Shown: piece after piece, positions 11,030 through 22,066 of the stretch
Layout of the letters: each line of letters opens with the position of its first letter
Position numbering within the stretch: position 1 is the first letter of the stretch
Origin: Kingdonia uniflora
Taxonomy: Eukaryota > Streptophyta > Magnoliopsida > Ranunculales > Circaeasteraceae
Direction: 5' to 3'
DNA: 64,000 nucleotides
Assembly (NCBI GenBank): GCA_014058105.1
Contig: JACGCM010000310.1
Location: 930,001-994,000 of the forward strand
Notes under the pieces: model-generated
What the model was told of the DNA's origin: nothing
The model's database searches: none
The model's input: only the letters and a program-made list of their open reading frames with translations
Translations under genes and position numbers: made by a program

Positions 11030-11850
11030 TCTTGTTAAAATTCTTATCTATTAGCTCAAGCACCGGTTCCTCAGGCACTTGCATAAAATTGCCCCTTACC
11101 ATCACAAGATGGTTGTACCAGGGTCTCCCAGTAGATTCAAAATCAAAGAATTTTGGCCTCGCCGAATCACTAAACAAGTATCCGCTCTTTTGATCTTTCA
11201 CATATTTAAACTTATAGGATTTCAAGACATCGTCTACTATGAATTGTCTCGCAATACCACCATCCCTTAATCTCTTGTTAAGGGCTTCACAAACCTTCAT
11301 CATTTCAAAGATATTACCATTTAATTGGCCAGGGCAGCTCTTTAGAGCATTCATGACACCTTTTTGGAAAAGAGTTAGGGGAATGTTCAACCCATATACA
11401 ACCTGGTTCAGATAGTAAAGGAATCCATCCTCTACGACCTCTGCACCAGTCCCATTGTAATAAGAGATATCTATATCATCTCCTATACCCATATTCCCCA
11501 TCCACTTATCAAGCGAATAAACCTAATAATGATCTATCTTACCATCTGGTCTCACCAGAGTCCTAAACCACAACCCCGCATTCATCACATAATGCCCCCA
11601 TTTTCCATCTAAACATCTTTTATAGTGCAATTTTTTTTCGCTACGTCTACATTTTCGGGATACATAAAAAATTGCCCAGTTTCAATCCCCGCATGTAATC
11701 AAACATTCCTCCCAGAAGGAACAACCGGTTTATCAACAGTTACAGTACCAATTACCTTCGAATCATCCATAGTCTTGTCAGACGATGATGATTCCTCACT
11801 GCTAGAAAATACAACAAATTTACTACTGGGTTTCAGATTTTTTGAGCGCA
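11030..11850 (-). pseudogene. Tat-I antisense gene, core-domain exon
   Basis: Minus-strand coding region. A Ser/Asp-rich lead (FVVFSSSEESSSSDKTMDD) is followed by the core: VYGLNIPLTLFQKGVMNAL, CPGQLNGNIFEMMKVCEALN, then RPKFFDFESTGRPWYNHLV. The Tat-III counterpart (62041-61684) has APCQMNGNFYEMMKVIEGMN and LFDLCSTGRGWDRDLVVVQ. The layout resembles the plant 'putative gypsy type transposon' family (PF04195-like); this assignment is by eye. The exon ends near 11030 in phase 1, but the donor reads CTAAGTG where Tat-III has GTAAGT. One stop at about 11520 and one near 11690 interrupt it. Confidence 0.72.
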
Positions 11851-12010
11851 TCTACCACATACAGGAAAAATTTGTTCAGAATTTTTTAAATCAAGCAGGC
11901 CTTCTCCCTCAGCCGTACCCAACACTTTATTAATCTACCCAGAAGCTCAAACATGCAACTGCAAGTTCCAAGAAACTAACACAACAGTAAAAAATGTGGA
12001 AACAAAGTCA

Positions 12011-12367
12011 CTAACCTATACTAGAAGAACAACAATCGTCGTTTCCGGTCACCACCTTCACTTCAGACAACAAAGCATCAGTTTTTACAGGAAGATCACA
12101 GTAAAACGGTGGACTACGATTGAAGTTTGAAGACTTTCTCTCTCTAGAAATACTTTCTTCTCTCTCTGTAAATGAATATGGCTTATGGGCGGAAGAAAGA
12201 CGAGAGTTTATATTGACCCTCGGTTTCTGAAACGATGGCTCTTTGGGACACGTGTTAGCATCATCCCTCTTTACAGGTACGTCTTTTTGTTTTCCCTCAT
12301 GATGACCTTTTGAGTAACGTGCTCGGTTTTCACGTTTGTCTCTCTCCTCCGCCATTATTAAATTCAA
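12011..12367 (-). pseudogene. Tat-I antisense gene, probable N-terminal charged region
   Basis: An open minus-strand stretch rich in Arg/Lys/Glu/Ser (AEERDKRENRARYSKGHHEG), ending at a stop after a Cys/Ser run. It lies upstream, in antisense orientation, of the core exon. Its position equals the polar N-terminal region of the Tat-III gene (62541-62300). No domain is recognised. It may be one exon of the same gene or a separate small ORF. Confidence 0.4.
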
Positions 12368-13296
12368 GGACTCACTGCCCTAGAAGATTTGTATAGATCT
12401 TACAGCACGTTTATACCCATACAGCAACAACCTTATGTGGCTACACGATCCTGCTGCACAATTTTAAGCATGATTTTCAATTCCAAAACCTAAGTACAAC
12501 TATTACAGATGTCACTTACCCCAATTTCATTCTGACTGAAGAAAAAATCAGCAACAAATCCTACTTCAGTTATATTTCTGCCAAAAATTATCATAGAAAC
12601 AGAAATTGATGACAAGACGACCTCAACAAAAACAAATCATTATGATCAATCACCCAACCTTACATATACATACAACACGGTTGGTTCTCTTCACCACACA
12701 GAATGATTTTCCCACCAGCAGCCCTTTAGCAAGTTTATCTAGCACGATTTATCAAACTGATACCTCACATAGCTCTACATCTAGTAGAAGTTCGCAAATC
12801 ACTCCACATTAGAGGTCGTAGCCAAGTTTCCAGCCATGATAACAAGTGTTCCAGTTGACTATGATGATACTCTCACAACAAAGCAACAAATAGATAACAC
12901 GATCTACATAGTTTAACTTAACAATATTTTGATCTACATATTTTTGACCTATGTCATTTTTGACTAGTTCGATGGCAGTTCATTCAAGCAGTTCCAAATA
13001 CATGCAAGACAAGATAATAAAGTTCGAATTTATTATTCATGACAAACGATTTACAAGGAGGAATACTTTAACCAGTTTAAAACTTAAGATTAAAAGTTCT
13101 ACAGATAATTTTTTCTTTTACAATGAATAGCCTACGTTGCCGATGACAGTGCAACACTTGAGAAGAAACAAGGGTGGGCCAAACAGAAGAACTCAAAGTC
13201 CAAGAAGAAGAACTGGAGTGAGGTAGAGGATAAAGTTAATCCCACCGCTCCTCCATAAGCCCCACCTCCGCTTCCGACGAAGGACCTCCTCCACCA
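12368..13296. other. Tat-I interior without a supported gene
   Basis: Only short ORFs occur on either strand, none with recognisable composition. It separates the two upstream minus-strand pieces of the antisense gene region and may hold an intron or 5' UTR of that gene. No tandem repeat is apparent. Confidence 0.5.
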
Positions 13297-13629
13297 TTAG
13301 AATAACCAATCTTTAGCAGGGTATTGGCAGTACTTAATAGAGGATACCCTGGCCTTCTCTTCCTCCGCCGTCACCGCATCCTCTGCAAGCATCTGAAGAC
13401 AGGACCGACGGTGAACGGCAAACAAAACCACATAATGGAATCGCCACATCTGATGATAATCATCCTCTACCTCTTCTACTTCTTCCCTCGACATCCCATG
13501 AAAATTTGGAGGAACAGGGATTAGAGTCGGCAGAGAAAGACTTTGGGTCCCAAAATAACTAGCTTGCAGACTTGCCATTTTTGCTTGAACTCTAGCTTTA
13601 TATGCTTGGCGTCGAGTTTTCACCATCAC
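13297..13629 (-). pseudogene. Possible first exon of a Tat-I antisense gene
   Basis: A minus-strand ORF of 110 codons starting MVKTRRQAYKARVQAKMASL, with an acidic segment (REEVEEVEDD) and a coiled-coil-like end. It lies nearest the 3' LTR, where antisense transcription would start. The Tat-III antisense N-terminus starts similarly (MHTRRASRLRL). The link to the exons at 12367-9976 is inferred from order only. Confidence 0.4.
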
Positions 13630-13904
13630 TACTACTTATACCAATCTGAATGACTGACAAAGTTAACCAGGGTGAACAGTAATAACGACTATTCACCATG
13701 TTTAATACTAGTAGTATTTAATGCATGCCACAACTTCCAATAAGGTATTAATCACAAGTGCACATCTCAAGTAGAATTTTTGGGAGACCCAACAGTCGAA
13801 ACTATTATTCTTCCAAGATAAAATAGAAACCGTCAATGCAGCATTCAATTCAAATGACTGTACTTCTCAACCAACACCACTCACAACACACGTTTCTCCT
13901 ATTA

Positions 13905-13923
13905 TTGGCTAAGAGGGGGTAGT
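13905..13923 (+). other. Tat-I polypurine tract
   Basis: AAGAGGGGGTAG precedes the TG of the 3' LTR by two bases. It is the expected primer for plus-strand synthesis. Confidence 0.75.
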
Positions 13924-14600
13924 TGTGGGGGTTTGTTTCTAATCCTCATACTGAGTCCGATATTCGAACTCACATAGCTCGAGTAAACACACTGATAACC
14001 AATTAAGGGATAAAAGCAAGGAGATCGTAGTACAGACTTTCTTACCTACAGTTTGAAGATATCTAAGCATCCTGTAACTTCGCGCTATAAAAGATACTCC
14101 TCCATTTATCAATAGGTCGTATGCATGCAAACATCACAAAAGATCGTATATTCCCAACGGTCTAAAGTTATAGCTAAAGAATATTAATAGATCCATTACA
14201 GATCAACAAATATCAAGAGGTTATAGAAGACCATTACGAAGACTCATCAAAACCTAATATTGTAACGTCCCTCATCAATGTAACCAACGGTCATATTATA
14301 AGACCTATAAAAAGAGACCTGGAGATCAGGATCCAGGATGGCTATTATCACCTAAAAAACTCTAAGAGAAAGTCATCCCTACCAAAACTCAGATATCCAG
14401 TCTCTTTCTCTTTGTAATAGCTAGCATATATATAAAAACACCATTCTTTCAAAAATCTTCAGGAGAGGTTGTGGTTTTTTACCTATTCACGGGTTTTTCA
14501 CGCTAAAACTCGTGTCAATTACTTTTGGTTCTCAGCCATTATCCTATAATTCTATGGTATAAAATACTATTTTTGGTCTCTACAAAAATTGGCTATTACA
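13924..14600 (+). repeat. Tat-I 3' LTR
   Basis: Begins TGTGGGGG and ends GGCTATTACA. It is the same length as the 5' LTR, with scattered substitutions, mostly C/T and G/A. The Athila-I gag sequence resumes at the next base. Confidence 0.95.
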
Positions 14601-15041
14601 CAATTTATCTCTAGATTAGGGGATCAGATAATTCAGTTGTCAACTACATGGAGTGAAATAGAGCATAAAAAACTTCAAAACAATGAAGAAGAACAATCCG
14701 GAGTTAAATCCCCTTGTGATTTAGAAATGGATGAATTCAAGCGCAATCAAGGAATGTTTTCTCTGTGGGGTGAATGGATATCATATTGCGAGACAGATTT
14801 AGAAGATGAACATTTTAAGGTCGACGACTCTATGTCACAAGAAGATCTTGAAGAAGCAGCTATCATATCTAATTCAATTCTTTCTCAATCACCTCTAAAT
14901 TTGGCCCTTAGCATTCAACCACCGATGTCACCATCCATTATTTCATTTGTTAACCCAATAAATTTCTTCAAGGAAACTATGACCGAGACTGAATATTTTT
15001 CCCTCTCCCCAATTTTTTTGACAATGATGATGGCGAGATAA
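14601..15041 (+). pseudogene. gag: Athila-I gag, right fragment
   Basis: Restarts CAATTTATCTCTAG, the continuation of the sequence broken at 283 (Athila-II at 41141 reads CAATCTATCTCTAATC). It is open to a TAA at 15041. The segment DLEMDEFKRNQGMFSLWGEW and an acidic run follow. After the first tens of bases it no longer resembles Athila-II gag, so this element carries a different downstream region. Confidence 0.7.
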
Positions 15042-15134
15042 AATATGAATATATGGAATCACCATCTCATTATACGATAATATGCGAGGAATTTGTAGAT
15101 GATGATATTTGTACCAAAGTAAAGAAATTAGAAA

Positions 15135-15592
15135 TTGCCGAACCTGTTGCAGATATTATCAACTTGTCATTTCCTTCTTAGTCTCCTTATGAGTCACCTC
15201 AGCCTTGCCATGCCCCGCGTCCACCTGACGCAAATTCCAATATTGAAAACCAGTGGGTGGACAACCCTTCACCAACCACACCTATACCTATGCCTACATC
15301 TCCATTTCACGAGCCTAATGGGGGTACCATAACCATAAATGATTTTGAGGACTTATACAGAGATAATTCTTGTTATATTTATGTTAATGAATGTTTAAAT
15401 CATTTTGAGGAATTGAATGATCCTGAGATTCGTGAAATGGTACAATCATTAGAATCTAAAAAAATGTTTCAACTTGGCCATGTCCCTAAGCCAATGAATA
15501 TCCAAGTTAATGGTCACGATGAGTCCCTTGAGATAAGTTGTGATTTTAGACACATAAATTTAAAATGTTTGCTAGAGTCAATTGTTCCCTGA
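15135..15592 (+). CDS. Athila-I orphan ORF replacing pol
   Basis: This takes the place of protease-RT-integrase. A Pro/His/Ser-rich stretch (about 15190-15320) leads into an open frame 15257-15592, with INDFEDLYRDNSCYIYVNEC, ELNDPEIREMVQSLESKKMF and a TGA stop. I do not recognise it. There is no DSG, YxDD or DD35E motif. It could be a private protein of a non-autonomous Athila family or the remnant of an acquired gene. The acidic composition contrasts with typical Gag. Confidence 0.4.
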
Positions 15593-16189
15593 TCCCCACA
15601 TCCACAAATATGTTATATAGTTTTCTTCTACTAAAAGAAAACATCTTTTTGAAAAATTTTAATTTTGGGGACGCCTCACGAACTTGCTTTGTCAGAACCA
15701 CCTATCACATTTTTTAGAATATCAACGATAACATGGGGGCTTTGATAATTTTCAAAGAAAATATCTTTCCAGGAAAATTGAGTTTTAAATCTAGTACATT
15801 TTCGTGGATGAATACTTGTATACCAATCTTCTTATTTACTGCACTATGTAGTAATCATATGATTGTATTGAAAATTCTAAAAGAAAATATGTTCTCTGGG
15901 TATGTATTTTCTTTATCTTGGAGAAAATGGTTTTTCTTAATTTTTCTAAGATTTTCAACTTGGAATCATCAAATGATAGGCAAAGTTTTTTTTAAAATAT
16001 TTTCCATAAAGAATTAGTTTTAAACTCTCTCTGGTTTTTACATAATATATCTGCCCAATTAAGGGATAATATTAAGGATCACCATTCATGTGTTATCTGG
16101 TTTTTGAAAGAGAATTTGCAACTAGGCAGTACATCACCGTTTCAACTTCGTACCCTACCAGTCATATTGAAAATTTTAAGTTTGGGGGT
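15593..16189. other. Athila-I spacer, no gene
   Basis: AT-rich, with several imperfect copies of an AAAAGAAAATATCTT-like segment near 15640, 15750 and 15885. The hydrophobic ORF at 15733-16017 has no homologous look and is T-rich, so it is not called. Confidence 0.5.
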
Positions 16190-17535
16190 ACATTCGTCTG
16201 GCTGAAGACAGTAAACTTAGCGCTACTTGGGAGGTAACCCATGACACATTCAGGTGAGAAATTCTAGTTTTTATTCCTCCATTTTTTTATGCTCTGAAAC
16301 ATTGAGGGCAATGTTTCATTTAAGTTTAGGGGTAGGAAAACATTTATTTAAATGTTTTTTGAAGAAAAGTGAAATAATGGCACTTTGACAGTTTATGATA
16401 TATTTTTGACGAATTTCCAAACACTTAAGCTGATTTTACCTTGACATAAATTTTATGGAAAAGCCTAAATTTTGAAATTGTACCAAGTATACACTAGAAT
16501 ATTTTGGAATATCTTAACATAGATTTACTATTTTTTTATTAGCGACTAAATTTTGAAATTGTACCAAGTTCACTTGGCATATTTGGAAAACATGCACTTC
16601 ACTGTAATTTTGTAATTAATACCTTCAATAGATTTTTGTTCAGTATAAGGAAAATTTAGCATTTATGTTAGTGATAATATGCTACAAGGGAGACAACTGC
16701 CTAAAAATAAGTTCATTCCTAAGAATAAATAATAAGCCAAATGTGTTCTAAAAACTTTTATGCTGCAAGGCTACTCGCATGATTAAGAGCTGAAAGAGGA
16801 AAAATTATCACCAATCTTGAGTTTGACCATGAACTATGTACAAGGAGCATAAGAAAATGTTACTTGTTAGAATCCTGAGTCTAGGTCATGATGGGGCAAC
16901 ACACCCTGACAACCTCAGCTAACTGGCAGGGATTGTCGACCGAAAATTCCATGTAACGGAGGCTTCACTAAGAAACAATGTACTCAATAAGAAAAGGCTT
17001 CTAAAAGAAAAAAAAAAAGTAAAATTCTAGGAAGACGACTTGACTAAGGCACTTGTCAAACTGGCCCTTGAATTTATTCCAGTAAGAACTAGACTACCAA
17101 AAACTGAGTAAATTATTCTAGACAACGTATTAGGCGATAATTTTTTTTTCATTATACACTCAATTATAGCTAAAGAAAAATACTTGAATTTCTTTCTAAT
17201 CTTAAGGTAGTACCTCTAGTTTTGGATGAGCTTAAAATATTCTTTGGTATACTTAGGAAAATAACAAGTTTAAGGATTTTTTCATTAGTATATTTTTGTC
17301 ACAACTAAGTAAGAATAAGCTCACAAGAAATGAGTCATATCTATTCTAGAATTGCTCGTTATTGACTTTTATGGGTATAGTCACTGCAAACCCTCAAGAG
17401 ATAACACTCGTCCACCAGGCTAAACCGGGGGGTTTAACGGCATGTTGCATACGCTAAATGCAACCACGTGACATGCAAAAATGGTTTTTATTTTCTTTTG
17501 CTCGAGGACTGCTAAAATATAAGTTCGGGGGTATT
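16190..17535 (+). other. Athila-I post-pol region and polypurine tract
   Basis: Aligns with 45310-46659 of Athila-II from end to end. It opens with the block GGCTGAAGACAG...GGGAGGTAACCC (16199-16240), which plant Athila-type elements carry just after pol. It has no ORF of note, and no env-like frame is present. It ends TTCGGGGGTATT directly before the LTR, the likely plus-strand primer. Confidence 0.75.
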
Positions 17536-18642
17536 TGATAGACACATGTACAACTCCTAAATTTTTATCTACCTAGTCATTTATTAAATAAATGTGACAC
17601 TAATAGTACTTTTGTTTGTATTTACAGAAATTGGTCACATGTTAAACAAGTCGTACATTTTTCCGGTTTTTAATGAAGAACAAAGGTGATGCACTCCAAC
17701 AATGATTCTCATTTGAAGTTGTCAACCAAAGGCCCATGTATGGAAGCCTATTGAAGAGAATTAGATATTGATACTATTCTCATGAGTTATAATATCTATG
17801 CATGATTTTAGGCATTGTTTAGGGGATTTTATATTAATGGTGATATTTTGTAACCCTTCTTATACTCTATAACTAGAAGGGGAATTCCACCCATGAGGCA
17901 TCATCATGGAGAGTGTAAATCAAAGTTCAATAAGCAATAAAGTTCTTGTTCTTCTCTTATTCCTGTCTTTTTACTTTTATCATAGTAATAGTAGTATGAC
18001 AATGATCAAAGGGATGAGTAGCTAATTTTCTTAGCCAAGGCTAGAGGAAGCTTCACCCAATGTAGCCTTAGTGTAGATTGTGTAGCTTAGTTAGAGTAAT
18101 TACTTTCTCTTTATCCTGAAATATTGCATACTCGTATTCCTTCATCCTATGCTTGACCATAACTTGGATTAGAAGGGATAATAAATCTATGTAACCATTT
18201 TGTTGGACCATAAGAAGATAGGTTATGAACATGGAGAAGAGAACATAATCCATACTTATGAACCGGACCATGGTTGAGTAAGTTGGTTTATGGGTAGTTC
18301 CCAATTACTAAATCTCTTGTATCTTTTGATATATTGCATATTTCTGACCAAGGATATGCGATACGGGAACTCGTAATTTACTTTAATTATTTATGCTATC
18401 TAAATGGTTATAAAGGGTGAAGTAGAATCGATGCCTTGGTTTCTACTCCAATTTATCTTGTAATTTGTTTCGTTCTTCTTTTTATTTCAAAACCTACATA
18501 AACTCATTGTTATTGGATAAAACTAGTAGCTCGAAGTATAATTTGTACCACAAGTCTCTTGGGATACGACCCTGCTTTCCTTTGTACTCAACGGTAGACC
18601 GTGCACTTGCGGGTCTTTTAAGTCGTTGGTTTATAATCGTTA
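17536..18642 (+). repeat. Athila-I 3' LTR
   Basis: Begins TGATAGACAC, as do the LTRs at 31952 and 46660, and ends near TATAATCGTTA. It contains a degenerate TATA region (TATACTCTATAACTAG near 17860), weaker than TATAAATAGG in Athila-II. It lacks about 12 bases present near the start of the other copies. Its partner lies left of the window. Confidence 0.88.
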
Positions 18643-18669
18643 AGTTGATTTGAATGTCTTTAATTCCAA

Positions 18670-18838
18670 TTGATCAGTTTCCATAAAGACTTCACATTTC
18701 ATTTGCCGTAAAATGGTAGTAGTGGTCGACTCTATCTTATTTGTTATAGTAACTAAGTATATTAACAAAGAAGATCGAGTCGACCACTAGGATCATTACG
18801 ACAAATTAAATGTGAAGTCTTTATTGGAACTAACAAAG
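18670..18838. repeat. Foldback (hairpin) element
   Basis: Two arms of about 70 bases, near-perfect inverted repeats around an 18-base loop. Left arm 18675-18745 contains ACTTCACATTT and TAGTGGTCGACTC; right arm 18763-18835 contains GAGTCGACCACTA and AAATGTGAAGT. There is no coding capacity. It lies between the Athila-I LTR and the MULE. It could be a MITE or a young hairpin locus giving small RNAs. The flanks 18643-18669 and 18839-19038 show nothing else. Confidence 0.75.
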
Positions 18839-19038
18839 AAGTCCCCTATAAGTTTGCCTTTGGAATTCCTTCTCGTAGATCATTTAGATAAAACCCGATT
18901 ACAGAAATAAAGTTTGACCATTCATTCCAACATGAATATTGAACTGTGCGTAAATTAGGGCAAATGGCTAGAATTGGAGGCGATCTTGGTGATACATATA
19001 CAACGAAATTAAGACAATAATACTTCCCCAAAAATAAT

Positions 19039-19125
19039 AGTGTAAATTAGCTTTTAGACTTGAAATAATGACCATGATTTGGGCTAACCCCCTATGATTG
19101 TTATTTTTAACTTTTAGACACTAAG
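19039..19125 (+). repeat. MULE left terminal inverted repeat
   Basis: Contains TTAGCTTTTAGAC, AATAATGACCA and GCTAACCCCCTATGATTG, the inverse of the right end. TTTTAGACCC motifs recur inward near 20045. Confidence 0.85.
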
Positions 19126-19568
19126 TTAGCTTTTTTTTAAAATCCAAAATTGCCCTTTTTATTATATTTTAAGTTTTAATTATAAAATTCAAGTGTTAAG
19201 TAATTATCTAGTTGGAATATCCACATGGACTAAGAAAATCTTCGTGGACATTTCTTAGTGTCCACGGGGATTGAGCGCCAACTTCATCTTCTCCACCATT
19301 AAAACTCTGAAACTAAAGATTCAAAACAGAAATTACGAAACAAAACATAAATCAAAAAATTCAAAACTAAATTAACATTCAACATAATCAACATTCAACA
19401 TTCAACATTATCATTGACAGAAATCATCAACATTCCACATCATCAATAACATTCAACATCACCACAAAATCCAAAAAAATGTTTTGTTTCCAATAGAACC
19501 CAAAACTAAACTTGGGCTTCTTCCCAAATAATTTTCATCTTAAAGACCCAAAACTAAACTAAAAAAAC

Positions 19569-19845
19569 CTAAAACCTAATAGAACCTCCTCCTCCTCTTC
19601 TGAGGAGGAGGTTCATCGTCTTCATCTTCATCATTCGCATCATCGCCATCATCATCATCATCATCATTATCGTCATCATCATCCTCATCATCATCATCCT
19701 CATCACCATCACCACCACCACCCTCCAGCAACTTCCGGCCTTCCTCGACGTCGAAGTCCTCTTCGGGACATTCAACCGATGTGTCTTCGTACTCGGTTGA
19801 TTGCTTCCCCTCGTCACTATCACTATAGTCGGTTATTAGGGGAGT
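19569..19845 (-). CDS. MULE minus-strand ORF with poly-Asp tract
   Basis: The frame open from 19845 reads TDYSDSDEGK, then an acidic segment, Gly-rich linker and a long Asp/Glu run encoded by GAT repeats (19617-19715), ending in QKRRRRFY at 19569. Another frame over the same repeat gives a Met run, which I reject. It could be a captured nuclear acidic protein tail or simple-sequence noise. The region 19126-19568 is AT-rich, with CATCAACATT-like short repeats and no gene. Confidence 0.3.
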
Positions 19846-20148
19846 TAATTAAAGGAAATCCGATATTGTTGAGAGCTGAGAGAGAGAGAGATAGATGATG
19901 GAGGAAGATGGAGAGATTAGAGTGTTGGACTTGGGGTTACAAGTTTTCAAACTAACAAACGTCAATCGATGCGTCTCCCCCTCTCTTCCCCAGGTAACCA
20001 CTCTAGACACCTAGCCATAACTACCCTTTTTTTTAGATTTTTCTTTTAGACCCTCTGTGTTTAAAGAATATTAACTTTTAGACCCTGCACATTTCAAGTA
20101 CGTAATGCACAAGGTATTTTAGGGCACATAAAGTACAATACAACTCGA

Positions 20149-20985
20149 TTGCCAATTAATTGTAATTTGCAATTTAGAGATTGTTTGATCAAGGCAACTA
20201 GGAAGGTTATACAAGTACAAGGTAAGCTAAAATTTAAATTATCTTATATACCATTTGAAACCGTATCTGATGATGAAATTTATGAGATATTTCACCTAGT
20301 AATTGAGTATGGTGGGGAATGGGATGAACTATTTAAGAGTGGGTACGGAGTGAGTCAATACAAGGGTAGTAGTTATTTTGCCTTAACTGTGCCTGTAAAC
20401 ATTAGTTTTGTGGAACTGTTGGGGTTAATTGCTATAAGGATAGACGATGAGCATGGTCTAGATAATAATATTCTTGTGAGGGGGGGTATGATTGGGTTAT
20501 TATTTAGTGTAGACGGTGTTTTGCATACCGTTAGTAATGATTTAGAAGTTAAGTTGATGTTTACGCACATTAAGGAAGGGCAAACTCATGAGAATTAATG
20601 AGTTTGCATAGAAACTGAGGAAACACATGAAATAGTGCTAATCCCTGTTGAAGAATCACCATTACAATTAGGATATGATAAACCAAAAATCAAGACAAGA
20701 AAGTCTACCAGATATTTAGAGAAGACAACTAGACCATTAAAAGTGCCTAATTCTAAGGATTTTAATGCAGAATCCTTAAAGAAAAAAGCAAAAACCAAAT
20801 CACAAAAACCTATGATGAAGAAGGTTAGAGCTGATTACCTTTATGAGGAAGAGCTTGATGATTTAACCAAAGACTATGCCAATGAAGAAGAATTTAAAAT
20901 TAAGGAGGAGGATGTAAATAATCTTGATGAGGAAGTTGCAAGATGGACAAGAGAGAAGCTTATGAGGCAGTTTAAGAATAATTAG
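20149..20985 (+). pseudogene. MULE transposase, N-terminal region
   Basis: Two nearly contiguous open stretches (20149-20598 and 20635-20985) separated by a TAA and frame change. The first has a mixed alpha/beta look (VELLGLIAIRIDDEHGL). The second is a basic then acidic linker (RKSTRYLEKTTRPLKVP, EEEFKIKEEDVNNLDEE). The position before the DNA-binding domain fits the variable N-terminus of MURA proteins. An earlier possible exon, 19895-19993, ends at CCCCAG|GTAACC but is unproven. Confidence 0.6.
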
Positions 20986-21021
20986 TTTGAAGACTTAACT
21001 AAGAACTCATTCGTTGATAAT

Positions 21022-22058
21022 TTGGATGCTGAAGAAGACTATCATAGTAACCATACATTACAGGATGGTGATGATATTCCTACAATAGATCACATAGAAG
21101 ATCATGAAGGTTTTGCTGATAATAGAGATTTTGTTATAGCCTTTTCAAACTTGTATGAGAAAGAAGATCACGAAGATGAGGAACCCTTTATGCCACCTCA
21201 AGCACCAGAGTTTATGTTGATAATTGGGATGGAGTGGCCAAATATATCTGAGTATAGGTCATTTATAAGGAATTTTGCAATTACTCAGAGGTTCACATTT
21301 AGACAAAAGAAGAATGAAAGTAAGAGGATTAAATATGTGTGTAAAGAGAGACTAAGTTGTCCTTGGTGGGTGATCATAACAAGGTTAAATGATGGCCAGA
21401 CCATAACACTTAAAAATGGTCATTTTATACATCAGTGTAGTGGTAAGAATGACACATTGAACAAAAATGCAAATGCTATTTGGGTTAGAAAGGAGATTGA
21501 GAATCTAATCAGAGATGCAAGTACAATAAAGCCAATGGAGTAAAAGTTTCGTATTATATTGCATGGAATACAAGGAATATGGTAATGGAGAAGATAGTGG
21601 GGTCATATGATAAAGGTTATTCATTATGTCCAAAACTTTGTGTTCAAATTCAAAGATCAAACCCTGGTAGTATTGCTACTTGTAGTAGGGAAGATGGTTA
21701 TAATCTTAAGTTTACAAACATGTAAATTAGTTTTAAGGAAGCTTTAGATGGGTTCACCAAAGGTTATAGACCAATTCTTGGTCGAGATGGATGTTTCTTG
21801 AAATGCAAGTATGGAGGCCAATGTTTGAGCATCATATCTCTTGATGCAAATAATGGTCTTTTCCCTATAGCAGTGTTTATTTGTAGAAGTGAGTGTCAAC
21901 CTACATGGATGAAGTTCTTAACTTTGGTGCAAGGCAAGCTCACCTTATACCCATCTAAATTAACATTCATATCTGATAAACAAAAGGGTCTTATTAAGGC
22001 AGTTTTACAAGTGTTCCCTCATTCCAATCATAGATTTTATTTTAGACACATGTACAAC
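21022..22058 (+). pseudogene. MULE transposase, DNA-binding and catalytic domains
   Basis: The Mutator DNA-binding type domain is at about 21225-21450 (WPNISEYRSFIRNFAIT, YVCKERLSCPWWVIITRL, GHFIHQCSG). After a TAA at 21541 and a degraded stretch, the MULE catalytic domain is open from 21798: LSIISLDANNGLFPIAVFI, SECQPTWMKFL and FISDKQKGLIKAVLQVFP, ending FYFRHMYN at 22058. Two catalytic Asp positions are visible (GRDGCF near 21783; ISDKQ). Coding stops where the solo LTR enters; the Glu-containing part is not found. Confidence 0.85.
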
Positions 22059-22066
22059 GGCTGCAG

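Larger units (their letters stand above)
284..14600 (+). mobile_element. Tat-I: Ty3/gypsy Tat-lineage LTR retrotransposon
   Basis: This is a complete element with two 677-bp LTRs (284-960 and 13924-14600). The order is gag, protease, RT, RNase H, second RNase H, integrase, tandem repeats, antisense genes, polypurine tract. It interrupts Athila-I gag. Five-base flanks are CAATC (279-283) and CAATT (14601-14605), a target duplication with one mismatch. The double RNase H and the long post-pol region with antisense ORFs place it in the Tat lineage. Stops and frameshifts in gag, RT and integrase make it non-autonomous now. Confidence 0.93.

Noticed and set aside
15733..16017. Membrane-like ORF in the Athila-I spacer, possible env
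   Set aside because: No signal peptide-TM layout, no env-like position relative to an intact pol, and T-rich composition explains it. Athila-II has nothing comparable.
19569..19823. Poly-Met ORF on the minus strand
   Set aside because: It is the out-of-frame reading of a GAT repeat; only the Asp frame has plausible flanking protein text, and that too is weak.
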